Assembly (NCBI GenBank): GCA_017960905.1
Contig: JAGCYH010000018.1
Location: forward strand, 1-53,862
Length of the DNA stretch: 53,862 nt
Reading direction: 5' to 3'
Source: Bacteroidales bacterium
Lineage (GTDB): Bacteria > Bacteroidota > Bacteroidia > Bacteroidales > Marinilabiliaceae
How positions within the stretch are numbered: the first letter of the stretch is position 1; every line of letters begins with the position of its first letter. Position numbers and translations under genes: made by a program. The notes below the pieces were generated by a model that did not search any database, was not told the origin of the DNA, and was given only the letters and a program-made list of their open reading frames with translations. This document shows, piece after piece, positions 42,660 through 51,198 of the stretch.

Positions 42660-43115
42660 TCAGAAACGTTTAACAACTCTGTCGATGTCGCGTTGCGAGT
42701 CTTTGGCTTTCAGCGATTCGCGTTTGTCGTACTGCTTTTTGCCACGGCAGAGCGCGATGTCGAGTTTCGCAATGCCTTTTTCGTTCAGAAAAAGGCGCAG
42801 CGGTATTATCGACAGGCCGCTTTCCTTCACTTTACGCTCGAGTTTCGCCAGTTCTTTTTTGTGCAGAAGCAGTTTGCGCTCGCGGTCGGGCGCGTGGTTA
42901 TTGAATGTGCCGTAAAAATATTCCGAAATGCGCATTCCTTTGACCCACAGCTCACTACGGTTGAAGTAGCAGAATGAGTCAACGAGTGCTGCGTGCCCGT
43001 TGCGTATCGATTTTATCTCTGTTCCGGCCAGTTGAATGCCGGCTGTGTACGTCTCTAATATCTCGTAGTCGAAGGTTGCCCTTCGGTTTTTTATGTTTAT
43101 GTCAGTTTGTTTCAT
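42660..43115 (-). CDS. smpB: SsrA-binding protein SmpB
   Basis: 151 residues. [59 protein letters not shown] and [20 protein letters not shown] are the known SmpB blocks. The basic C-terminal tail ([11 protein letters not shown]) enters the decoding site. It delivers tmRNA to stalled ribosomes. The tmRNA gene is not in this window. Confidence 0.97.
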   Translation of the reverse strand: MKQTDINIKNRRATFDYEILETYTAGIQLAGTEIKSIRNGHAALVDSFCYFNRSELWVKGMRISEYFYGTFNNHAPDRERKLLLHKKELAKLERKVKESGLSIIPLRLFLNEKGIAKLDIALCRGKKQYDKRESLKAKDSQRDIDRVVKRF

Positions 43116-43128
43116 TTCGTTTTTTTAT

Positions 43129-43161
43129 AACAAATGCCGATTCTTCGAATCGACATTTGTT
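43129..43161. other. Hairpin between the cyclase/HD gene and smpB
   Basis: Stem ACAAATG-C-CGATTC / GAATCG-A-CATTTGT with one mismatch and a TTC loop. On the minus strand it lies after the cyclase/HD stop and before smpB. It is followed by an A run rather than a T run, so its role as a terminator is unclear. Confidence 0.4.
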
Positions 43162-43191
43162 GCCCTGTGCTTTAATATGCCTTATAACGAT

Positions 43192-44589
43192 TTATCTGTC
43201 AATAAGTTCGCCTTTGCCGAGCAATTCTTTTATACGTTCAATCTGTATCTGTTTGTTCACCTCGCGCAGGCTGCGAGCCGTATTGGTGTAGTACTGGTGT
43301 CCCTCGATGAATTTTATCTGCATCTCGTTCCATTGGTCTATCGTGCCAATCATGTTGCGCTCTTTGAGTTCGCGGTACAGATTGTTCGAAACCGGAATGA
43401 AGTCGCTGCGGCCCAAGTAGTCGAGGTCGGCGTCTTGAATGATTGCTTCCAGTATATTTGTCGGAGTATGAGGCAGTTGCGTTGCCATTATTATACTCTT
43501 TATCTTGTCTATTTTCTCTTGCGGATAGTTGAATTTCGGCAGTATTTCCTGCGCGAATTCGCAACTCTTTTCCTCGTGGCCTTTGTATTGTATTATGTGT
43601 CCGCTGTCGTGGAACAGACCTGCTACTTTAAGTAGCAGGATGTCCGACTCAGGCACTCCTTCAGCCCAACCCATCAGCTCCACTTCCGTCGTCACGTCGA
43701 TGGTGTGTTTGACGTTGTGATAGTAAAGGTTTTGGGGTAGCCGCGCTTCGAGCATGTCGAGCATATACTCCTGAATATCCATGAATTGCATTCGCGAGTA
43801 GTTGAGGTCGAATTTTTCGTTCCATGGCTTTTCGGGGTCGTCGCTTCTGAGCGACGGCAGTATGCTGAACAGGTCGTACACGTCCATCGTGCCGCTGTAT
43901 TTCACGGGTATCTCGCCGCTTTTCTCCATCGAGAAGAATTCCTTCACAAGCTCGTAGGTCATTGGCGATACCGACACATGGCCTCTTTTCGAGCTGTATC
44001 CGAGGCGTGCTGCAGTCAGTACGTTGTTGCCCGATAGGGTGTAAGGCGTCGTCTTGTTCGACACGAATCGTCCGATGATAGGGCCGGTGTGTATTCCGAT
44101 GCCCACTTCCCATACGAAGTCGCTGTTGTCTTTCAGGTCGCGCATTCTGAACATGATGTCGAGCGCGGCCATCGCCGCGTCGATCGGGTTTGTCTTGTTC
44201 TCTGTCTTTATGCCGCCTGCAAGCAGTATGTTGTCGCCTATCGTAGGTATTTTTTGCAGTTTGTATTTCGATGCTATGTCGCCTATGACGAAGAAAATCT
44301 CGTCGAGTTTGTCGAGCTGCTCTTGAGCGTTCGGACAATTGGCCAACTCCTGAAAACCGTATATCACAATGTACAGCATCGAGGCCATCTTGTACCGCTT
44401 GACGTCTTTCTGCGCTTTGCGCAGCTCGTCTTCCATGCCGAATTCCTTCAGCAAGGCTTGGTACTGCTCATTGTGGGTGTTTATGTTTTCGTACTTGTGC
44501 AAAAGCCACGCAAGAGACTCACTCAAACTCTCATTTCTCTTGCTTAACTCCTTAAGTTGCTCTAAAGTATTTACGTTCGATTCCGCCAT
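43192..44589 (-). CDS. Degenerate class III cyclase domain fused to a phosphodiesterase-like HD domain
   Basis: 465 residues. N-terminal coiled coil (1-60); class III nucleotide cyclase fold (about 65-215); HD domain (about 280-450). In the cyclase part the first metal Asp is Val 75 (MLYIVIYGF), the base-specifying Lys is Pro 115, the substrate Asp/Thr is Asn 188 and the transition-state Asn is Leu 191; the second metal Asp 119 (TIGDN) and Arg 195 remain. The HD part keeps YHNVKH (290-295) and HD at 327-328 (LFHDSGH), the pattern of cyclic nucleotide phosphodiesterases. Thus probably a sensor or regulator of the HD part, not an active cyclase. No signal peptide; cytoplasmic. Confidence 0.87.
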   Translation of the reverse strand: MAESNVNTLEQLKELSKRNESLSESLAWLLHKYENINTHNEQYQALLKEFGMEDELRKAQKDVKRYKMASMLYIVIYGFQELANCPNAQEQLDKLDEIFFVIGDIASKYKLQKIPTIGDNILLAGGIKTENKTNPIDAAMAALDIMFRMRDLKDNSDFVWEVGIGIHTGPIIGRFVSNKTTPYTLSGNNVLTAARLGYSSKRGHVSVSPMTYELVKEFFSMEKSGEIPVKYSGTMDVYDLFSILPSLRSDDPEKPWNEKFDLNYSRMQFMDIQEYMLDMLEARLPQNLYYHNVKHTIDVTTEVELMGWAEGVPESDILLLKVAGLFHDSGHIIQYKGHEEKSCEFAQEILPKFNYPQEKIDKIKSIIMATQLPHTPTNILEAIIQDADLDYLGRSDFIPVSNNLYRELKERNMIGTIDQWNEMQIKFIEGHQYYTNTARSLREVNKQIQIERIKELLGKGELIDR

Positions 44590-44718
44590 TTTTGTGTTCT
44601 AAATTTCGAGTGTAAATTACAGCATATTTTCTATACTGCAAAATTTTTTGTTTTGTTTTTTAACAAGTTTTTTTTTCTGTTGTCGTAACTCGCTCTCTTT
44701 TAGCGATGTTGGCGCTGT

Positions 44719-46770
44719 TTATTTCGTAGCGAAATCAACATCTGCTGTGTCGGTCGAAAGCCGCACGAAGAGAGTTGCGTCGGAGCTGTCTTGCGCAATG
44801 ACGCAAATGTCGGTTGCCGAAATGCTGTACGTGTTTTTAATCTCGCTGCAATTGTCGGCTATCTCGTTGTTTTTCAGTATATTGCCTGCGTTGTCTAACT
44901 TCACTGCCGATAGTTTGTTATTTGCGTTGCAAATAACAATCAATCCGTTGGCAGTCAGCACTATATCGGCATTTTTGCTTGCTGTCGCAACGCCTTTTTC
45001 CCACGCCTTCTGTCCGTTGCTGGTGTATTTCGCTATTAAGCAAACCGACTCGGTGCTGATGGCGAAGTAGTAACAACCTGATATTTCGTCAATTGCGGCC
45101 GATTTTACTTCGCCATTTTCAATGTCGAAGCTTATAAGTTCTTTGCCGTTCGGTGCGAAAACAGTGCAGTTCTGACTGCCGTTTTTGTTGCAGACAGCGA
45201 GGCAGTTATCGCCGGCAGCTTGCAAGTATGAAATTTTAGCGGCGCCTTTTATTTCGGCGAGCCATTCTGTTTCGTTAGCGTTGCCTATGTGCGCCACAAA
45301 GCCGTTTGTGGCTTGCGCTGTGCTCTTGATGCCGGCGGCAAAAAACGCCTTATTCTGTGCGTTGTAGCAGATTTTTTGCGTCTGGTACTGTTCGCCGCTC
45401 GGGTTCGATTTGTCGATTATCCATAGCGGAATGTTGGCAAACTTCGTTTTCTTGCTGTACGACTGCTTTTTATGCATGCGTTCGATAATGAACTCGTACT
45501 TCCCGTAGTTCGATGCCAGTTCGCTCATTGTGTTTTTCAGAAAGGCTTCTTCTTCGTTCGCGAAGTTCTTAAATCCCTCTGTACCATTATATTTACTCTT
45601 TATGAAGTCGGCGAAAACCGAAAGGTTTTCGGACTTCATATTGTCGCTTGAGTTGTGCAATGCCTTTAAGGCATTGCCTGCGTAGTTCGAAGCGTTGTAC
45701 AAATATCTCTTTTTCAGGTTGTTGCGCATTGCCGACGTGTCCATGGCCGACATTATCGGGTCGGCGGCAATGGCAAGTACCTTGTCGCGGTTCTCAAAGT
45801 ATTCGAACAGGCTGACAATCAACCCTTTACTGTCGTATTTGCGTATGTTGTTGAGGTCGGCTTCGGTGTAGTAAGCGCTTTTTCCTGTAGCAGTCTGCGA
45901 AGCTCTGAAACGCTCGTAATCGGCTGTGTATTTGTCGTTTATATCGGTAACTCGCTTTCTGAGCTGAACAATTTCATTGTTCAGCTTGTTGTTAATCTGG
46001 TCGACCCATTTGCCGTAATTCCAAATGATGAATCTGTTCTCGTAAAAGTTGCAGTTTGTCAGACCATCGATGCCGTAGTTTGTAATGTCTTTGTAGTCAA
46101 TTACTTGACGGTGGCGTGCGATGGGGTAGGCCTTTATTATCTTATGGTATTGGTCGAATGCCGCTACAACTTCGTTGTAGTCGGCTTTGATGGTTTCGAG
46201 TTCTTTTTTCAGCTCGTTGTTGTAGCTTGTAACTATTTTGTTTTCAGTTGGATAGTTCTTGCATATTGCAGTGAATTTATCCAAGCATTTGTTGTAGAGC
46301 GATTTAGATTTTTCGATGGCCGAATAGGCCATCATAGTCGAGTCTTTGAACGATTGGCAGAAAGTGCGGTGCTGTTTTACAAATGCGTCAATATCAGAGT
46401 TTTGTAAAGTTTTGCCAGCTTGTTTTATTCGCAAGTTCTCGTAGTATTCCGCATTGGTGTTCAGCTCGTTCTCTTTGAAGTATTTTTTGAATTCTTCAAA
46501 AAACTTCAAAGCGTTGTCGGCCCAGTATTGCGATTTCTCTATTTCGAGCAGAGGATCGGTGAGTACCATTTTTTGCTCGCTTATTATTGCCATTTGAATG
46601 TATGTGTTGGCAAAAAACGGGTTATTTATCTGATAATCTTGCAAATAGCCGAACGATTGGTCCAATGTGTGATTCGGTAGTTCGTAGTATATATCGTCGT
46701 ATTTCTGTGCTTCGGTTTCGAAGCACAGCATTGTTAAAAAAATTCCTGATAATATGCCTAAACGTTTCAT
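44719..46770 (-). CDS. Periplasmic helical and beta-propeller-like protein
   Basis: 683 residues from ATG 46770. Signal peptide (MKRLGILSGIFLTMLCFETE, AQ). First ~440 residues are helical and rich in N, K and Y, with no recognised domain; the rest (about 440-683) shows beta-propeller-like strand repeats (FFAAGIKST, NCTVFAPNGKELISFD, CLIAKYTSNGQKAWEKG, KLDNAGNILKNN). It lies 23 bp after the PD40/OmpA-like gene on the same strand and is likely co-transcribed. Might be a T9SS or envelope accessory; not demonstrated. Confidence 0.75.
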   Translation of the reverse strand: MKRLGILSGIFLTMLCFETEAQKYDDIYYELPNHTLDQSFGYLQDYQINNPFFANTYIQMAIISEQKMVLTDPLLEIEKSQYWADNALKFFEEFKKYFKENELNTNAEYYENLRIKQAGKTLQNSDIDAFVKQHRTFCQSFKDSTMMAYSAIEKSKSLYNKCLDKFTAICKNYPTENKIVTSYNNELKKELETIKADYNEVVAAFDQYHKIIKAYPIARHRQVIDYKDITNYGIDGLTNCNFYENRFIIWNYGKWVDQINNKLNNEIVQLRKRVTDINDKYTADYERFRASQTATGKSAYYTEADLNNIRKYDSKGLIVSLFEYFENRDKVLAIAADPIMSAMDTSAMRNNLKKRYLYNASNYAGNALKALHNSSDNMKSENLSVFADFIKSKYNGTEGFKNFANEEEAFLKNTMSELASNYGKYEFIIERMHKKQSYSKKTKFANIPLWIIDKSNPSGEQYQTQKICYNAQNKAFFAAGIKSTAQATNGFVAHIGNANETEWLAEIKGAAKISYLQAAGDNCLAVCNKNGSQNCTVFAPNGKELISFDIENGEVKSAAIDEISGCYYFAISTESVCLIAKYTSNGQKAWEKGVATASKNADIVLTANGLIVICNANNKLSAVKLDNAGNILKNNEIADNCSEIKNTYSISATDICVIAQDSSDATLFVRLSTDTADVDFATK

Positions 46771-46793
46771 AATCAATACGTTTTTCGTGTTTT

Positions 46794-48764
46794 TTAATCG
46801 TTTCCTACAATTCTGAATTCTACGTTTTGCGAGCTTGCCTCACTGTCGATGCTGAGCCGTTTCGCATCTACGCCGCTGTCAGCTATATATTGCAGAATTT
46901 CATTTGCTTGTTTTGTCTGTAATTGTTTGTTTTGCAATGCTTTGACTGCGATGGCAACTTTTGCTTGAGCGTTACCCTTGAGCATTTCGGCTACTTTGTC
47001 GAGTTCGCCGAACGAGCAAGGCATGAGTTTTGCCGAATTATCGGCAAAAACTATGTTTCTGCTTTTTATCGTCGACTTCTTACCGAGCGGTGCAAGCTCT
47101 ATTTCAACTATTTCTGTTTCAGCGTCTTTGAGCTGCAGCAGAGTGCTGTTGAATGAGTATCCTTTCAGCCCTTCGGCAAAAATTTCGTACGTGTTGTTCA
47201 TACGCAGACCGACGTTGGCATTTCCGCCTTGCATCTCATTCTGACTTATTGTTTTTGTCTCGTTAGTCGCTGTATTTCTAATAGTTATGTCGGCGTTCAA
47301 AGGTTTGCCATTTTGGGCTTCACTGACTTTTATAGTTACGTTTGCAGTTTTTGCCTCAAGTGCAATCTCTTTCGTCAGTTTTGGTTGCAGAATTTCAGTG
47401 GCGAGATTGATAGTCTGGCTGTTGTCGGCGTAGTTGGTTGCTGTTGCAAGCAGATTGTATTTTCTGCCGATAGGCAGAAAAACAGTATATGTGCCGTCGG
47501 TCTTTTTCGTGGTGCGGATAACTGTTTTTGTAGCCGATTCTATTGCAACTACTTTACAATCAACGCTTTGGTACGTTTCTTTGTCGAAAGCCGATACAAT
47601 AAGCTCTATTTTGTTGGTCAATTCCACATTCTGTGGAATTGTTGGTTTCGCATCTTGCTTGTAATTAAGCTGGTAGCTTGCTGTTGTGTAGTTTTCTTTG
47701 TTTATCTCCACCAAGTAATTGTTGTCGGCTGGCAGGGCGAAACTTATGTTCCCGTTGCTTGCCGAGCTTTGGTAAGTGCCAACTATTTCCGATGTTATTG
47801 CATTGGTAATAAGCACTTTGGCTTCAGTGTTGCTTTTTGTATCCTTATCGGTTATAGTAAAATTCTCGTTTACGTAAGGTTTTAGTTTTTTGCTCTTTGG
47901 CGTGTTGATAGCTATTATTGAGCCTATTCGTTGGTGTTTTTTGTTGTCGCTGCGAATCATGTATGTGTTGCTGCCGAGGCATTGCGGAGCGTAGTAGTCG
48001 CAGTTGGCATCGTCGATGAAGAGGGCGGCGGGCTTGGTAGGTATGCCGTTCTGGCTCATTTGCGCAAGTGTGGCCACAGAGGCCTCGTTACGTTTCGGAC
48101 GTTGCGAGTAGAGTATCGTCGCACCGTCGGGTGCGACGCTGACGTCTTGCACGAAGCCCTCGTTGAGCGTGTAGAATGCGGGTTGTATCTTGTCCCACGT
48201 GTTTTTCTCATTATTCCGTTTTGCCTCGAAAATGCTCAGTTTGTCGGCGTTGCGCTTCTCCTGTTTGGCATCGGGGTTGGGGTCGTGGCGCAGGAAGTAA
48301 ATTCGCTGCTCGTTGGGCGTTGGCGCCGGACTCTCTTCGTCGAGAGCTGTGCTAAGTTCTTCTACCAGAGTTGGTTCCGACCAGTCGCCACCGACCATGT
48401 CAATATAATATATGTCGCTTCCGCCTTTGCCTTCGGCGAAGGTGGCGTGGAAGTAGAGCCTCGATTCGTTGTACGTGAGCGACAGGCCGCCTATGTTAGT
48501 TGTGGCTGTTACCTTGTTGTTGATGGGAGTGATAGGCGTCAGCGGCTGCCATGTGTCGCCGCTTTTGCGCGTCTCGAAGACCTTTGTGGTGCCGTCGGCT
48601 GAGGCGCGTGCTATTATCAGCCTGTTTTCTTTTGCGTTTATTGTGTAGCTTGTAATGTCGTCCCATTGTCCTACCGACGACATACGTATGCTTTCGTCTT
48701 GAGCTGCAATGCTTTGCGTTGCAGCGAAAGCTAAAAGTAAGATCGTAGTTTTACCGACTTTCAT
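46794..48764 (-). CDS. PD40-propeller / carboxypeptidase-regulatory / OmpA-like envelope protein
   Basis: 656 residues from ATG 48764 (signal MKVGKTTILLLAFAATQSIA). Propeller of TolB/PD40-like strands (about 40-300: RLYFHATFAEGKGGSDIYYI, GDWSEPTLVEEL, APTPNEQRIYFLRHD), then three carboxypeptidase-regulatory/CNA-B-like sandwiches (about 315-560) and a C-terminal OmpA-like domain (about 575-656) with INIVFADNSAKL-type start. The domain order resembles PorE, a T9SS envelope component with PD40, CRD and OmpA_C domains. The OmpA part lacks the usual peptidoglycan-binding NxxLSxxRA form, so binding to peptidoglycan is uncertain. Confidence 0.8.
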   Translation of the reverse strand: MKVGKTTILLLAFAATQSIAAQDESIRMSSVGQWDDITSYTINAKENRLIIARASADGTTKVFETRKSGDTWQPLTPITPINNKVTATTNIGGLSLTYNESRLYFHATFAEGKGGSDIYYIDMVGGDWSEPTLVEELSTALDEESPAPTPNEQRIYFLRHDPNPDAKQEKRNADKLSIFEAKRNNEKNTWDKIQPAFYTLNEGFVQDVSVAPDGATILYSQRPKRNEASVATLAQMSQNGIPTKPAALFIDDANCDYYAPQCLGSNTYMIRSDNKKHQRIGSIIAINTPKSKKLKPYVNENFTITDKDTKSNTEAKVLITNAITSEIVGTYQSSASNGNISFALPADNNYLVEINKENYTTASYQLNYKQDAKPTIPQNVELTNKIELIVSAFDKETYQSVDCKVVAIESATKTVIRTTKKTDGTYTVFLPIGRKYNLLATATNYADNSQTINLATEILQPKLTKEIALEAKTANVTIKVSEAQNGKPLNADITIRNTATNETKTISQNEMQGGNANVGLRMNNTYEIFAEGLKGYSFNSTLLQLKDAETEIVEIELAPLGKKSTIKSRNIVFADNSAKLMPCSFGELDKVAEMLKGNAQAKVAIAVKALQNKQLQTKQANEILQYIADSGVDAKRLSIDSEASSQNVEFRIVGND

Positions 48765-48799
48765 GTTGTTCCAGTGTTTTTTTAAGTTTTTAATAAAAT

Positions 48800-48828
48800 A
48801 AAGGCTCACTACAAAGTGGTGAGCCTTT
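48800..48828 (-). terminator. Terminator downstream of the ferredoxin gene
   Basis: 13-bp stem AAAGGCTCACTAC / GTGGTGAGCCTTT (one G.U) with an AAA loop, 17 bp after the ferredoxin stop and followed on the minus strand by TATTTTATT. Confidence 0.75.
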
Positions 48829-48844
48829 ATTTTTATCGTTTACT

Positions 48845-49018
48845 CTAATTTCCTGCGTGAATTGCTTCAACCGGGCAAACGCTTGCGCATGAACCGCAGT
48901 CGAGACAGGTATCAGGATTAATCGAGTATTTCTCAGCACCTTCTGAGATAGCTTCTACAGGGCATTCACCCTTGCAAGTTCCGCAACAGATGCAATCCTC
49001 GCTGATTTGATATGCCAT
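48845..49018 (-). CDS. 4Fe-4S dicluster ferredoxin, 57 residues
   Basis: ATG 49018 to TAG 48845-48847. Two cluster motifs: CICCGTCKGECP near 10-21 and CLDCGSCASVCP near 40-51, each CxxCxxCxxxCP, preceded by MAYQISED. This is the standard bacterial 2[4Fe-4S] ferredoxin, an electron carrier in the cytoplasm. Short, so easily missed; a -7 box and terminator bracket it. Confidence 0.95.
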   Translation of the reverse strand: MAYQISEDCICCGTCKGECPVEAISEGAEKYSINPDTCLDCGSCASVCPVEAIHAGN

Positions 49019-49048
49019 TTTTATTAAATTTATTGGTTATTGTTATTG

Positions 49049-49056
49049 CAAATATA
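49049..49056 (-). promoter_or_regulatory. -7 promoter box of the ferredoxin gene
   Basis: TATATTTG on the minus strand, 30 nt before ATG 49018, exact TAnnTTTG. No -33 TTTG at the usual distance. Confidence 0.45.
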
Positions 49057-49124
49057 GTCTGTTATTTCCAATTGTGAATTATAATTTGCCAACAATTTTT
49101 TAATTTAGATATTGTCTAAATTAA

Positions 49125-49805
49125 TCAGTGTATCGTTATCGTCAGATTTATAGCGTGGTACTTGTTGGCTTCGTCGAAATAGATTTGTTTTTTGCCGGCC
49201 AGCATGTAGGTGTATCCGGCCGTGATGTCGGTGCGCTCGGTGAGTTGTCGTGTCAGGCCGGCGTGCAGCCTGACGCGTTGCAGATATTCGCAGTCGTTGA
49301 TGTCGCTGCGGATGTTGAACGACACCGAGGCGCCAGTTACGAGCTTGTATTTGCCATTCTTGTCGAGTCGTGTGTCGCGGCTGAGCGAATACGAGAAACG
49401 CGAGCATGGTACGGTATAGTCCGATGGCGAAAAGTATAGGTCACGCTGCTCAAAGTACAGAGTGTGCTCGAATCCGGCTTTTGTCTTGGTCTTAATGCCC
49501 TCAATAAGCGTCATTATGAGGTCGAAATTCTCCATGTCGAAGTATTTGGCGCCCGACAGAAAAGTACCGGCGAAGATACTGGTGTTGTTGTATATTGTAA
49601 ATCTGAGATTTGCGCCCGTATTGCCCCAAAAATAATCGGCACCGCTGGTGTTGTAAGCCGCTTTCATTGTCGGCTCTATGGTCCAACGCTCTGATAATTG
49701 GAACGTTGCATCGCACTGAACGCTTGTTTCGGTGGTCTGACAAAACAATTTATTGCAACAGCCTAAGGCTGTTGCAATAATCAATATGTTGCGTCCGATG
49801 CACAT
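49125..49805 (-). CDS. DUF2490-like outer-membrane beta-barrel protein
   Basis: 226 residues. Signal peptide (about 1-22, ending LFCQ), then alternating amphipathic strands throughout (RFTIYNNTSIFAGTFLSGAKYF, KAGFEHTLYFEQRDLYF, YKLVTGASVSFNI, RVRLHAGLTRQL, TDITAGYTYML) and a C-terminal HAINLTITIH. The pattern is that of an 8-10 stranded barrel of DUF2490 type. Function unknown. Last gene of a four-gene run, 9 bp after glmM. Confidence 0.72.
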   Translation of the reverse strand: MCIGRNILIIATALGCCNKLFCQTTETSVQCDATFQLSERWTIEPTMKAAYNTSGADYFWGNTGANLRFTIYNNTSIFAGTFLSGAKYFDMENFDLIMTLIEGIKTKTKAGFEHTLYFEQRDLYFSPSDYTVPCSRFSYSLSRDTRLDKNGKYKLVTGASVSFNIRSDINDCEYLQRVRLHAGLTRQLTERTDITAGYTYMLAGKKQIYFDEANKYHAINLTITIH

Positions 49806-49814
49806 CTGCTTCTG

Positions 49815-51188
49815 TTAGAGCGATTTGACAACGTCCATAATGTCTTGTGCCAATTTCTCGGCTTTAGCCGTTGTGTGCGCTTCGGAGTAAATACGAATGA
49901 TGGGTTCGGTGTTCGACTTGCGCAGATGCACCCAACTGTCTTCGAAGTCGATTTTCACTCCGTCGATGTCGGTTACCTTTTCCGACGAGTATAATTCTTT
50001 TATTTTCAATAAAATAGCGTCGACATCGACAGATGGCGACAGCTGTATTTTGTTTTTCGAAATGTAGTATTCGGGGTAAGTGGCCCGCAGTTGAGAGCAT
50101 TTGATGCCTTTCTTTGCCAAATGCGTCAGGAACAACGCGATGCCTACGAGCGCATCGCGCCCGTAGTGGCTTTCGGGGTATATCACACCGCCGTTGCCTT
50201 CGCCGCCAATGATGGCGTTGGTGGCTTTCATTTTAGCTACTACGTTCACTTCGCCAACTGCAGCAGCGTTGTATTCGCCTTTGTACGAGGTGGTTACGTC
50301 GCGCAGTGCGCGCGACGACGATAAGTTGCTTACCGTGTTGCCTGGAGTGTGGCTCAGCACGTAGTCGGCTACCGACACTATGGTGTACTCTTCACCAAAC
50401 ATCGAGCCGTCTTCGTTTATAATAGCCAGTCGGTCAACGTCGGGGTCGACCACAAAGCCTACATCGGCTTTGGCCGTGCGCATGAGTTCCGAAATACCTG
50501 TGAGGTTTTCGGGCAGCGGTTCCGGATTGTGAGCAAAGCGGCCAGTGGCATCGGTGTTGAGCTCAATGACTTTTTTCACGCCCAACTCTTTCAGCAGTTT
50601 CGGCAGAACAAGTCCGCCGACTGAGTTTACGCAGTCGATTGCTACGGTAAGGTTTGCTTTTGCAATGGCCTCTTTATCAACGAGTTTGAGTTTGAGAACG
50701 CTGTCGATGTGGTAATCGGTGTACGATTTGCACACAACCGAGCCGAGCGAGTCGACTTCAGCGAAGCTGAAGTCATCGGCAGCTGCGGTCTTGAGTATCT
50801 CGTTCCCTTCGTCGGCAGAGAGGAATTCGCCGTTTCGGTTGAGCAGTTTGAGCGCGTTCCATTGCTTAGGGTTGTGGCTGGCAGTGAGAATTATGCCGCC
50901 GTCGGCTTTCTCGGCCACAACGGCAATCTCGGTGGTAGGTGTGGTGGCCAGGTCGATGTCGACGACATCGACGCCCATGCCCATAAGAGTGCCAGTAACC
51001 ACGCGTCGCACCATCTCGCCCGAGATGCGTGCGTCGCGCCCAACGACAACTTTTGGCTGTGCGCTTTGCTTTTTAACCCATTTGGCGTACGATGCTGTGA
51101 AACGTACTATATCAAGCGGCGACAGCCCGTCGCCGGGCTGTCCGCCTATTGTTCCTCTGATGCCGGAAATAGATTTTATTAGTGTCAT
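49815..51188 (-). CDS. glmM: Phosphoglucosamine mutase
   Basis: 457 residues. Phosphoserine loop LTASHNPKQW with Ser 104, metal loop DPDVDRLAI near 246, sugar-binding GGEGNGGVIYP near 330, and RKSNTEPIIRIYSEA near 426. Converts glucosamine-6-P to glucosamine-1-P for UDP-GlcNAc. Lies between a TlpA-like lipoprotein and a barrel protein; the DUF1573-TlpA-glmM-DUF2490 order has 9-10 bp gaps, indicating one transcript. Confidence 0.93.
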   Translation of the reverse strand: MTLIKSISGIRGTIGGQPGDGLSPLDIVRFTASYAKWVKKQSAQPKVVVGRDARISGEMVRRVVTGTLMGMGVDVVDIDLATTPTTEIAVVAEKADGGIILTASHNPKQWNALKLLNRNGEFLSADEGNEILKTAAADDFSFAEVDSLGSVVCKSYTDYHIDSVLKLKLVDKEAIAKANLTVAIDCVNSVGGLVLPKLLKELGVKKVIELNTDATGRFAHNPEPLPENLTGISELMRTAKADVGFVVDPDVDRLAIINEDGSMFGEEYTIVSVADYVLSHTPGNTVSNLSSSRALRDVTTSYKGEYNAAAVGEVNVVAKMKATNAIIGGEGNGGVIYPESHYGRDALVGIALFLTHLAKKGIKCSQLRATYPEYYISKNKIQLSPSVDVDAILLKIKELYSSEKVTDIDGVKIDFEDSWVHLRKSNTEPIIRIYSEAHTTAKAEKLAQDIMDVVKSL

Positions 51189-51198
51189 TTTTAATCCG

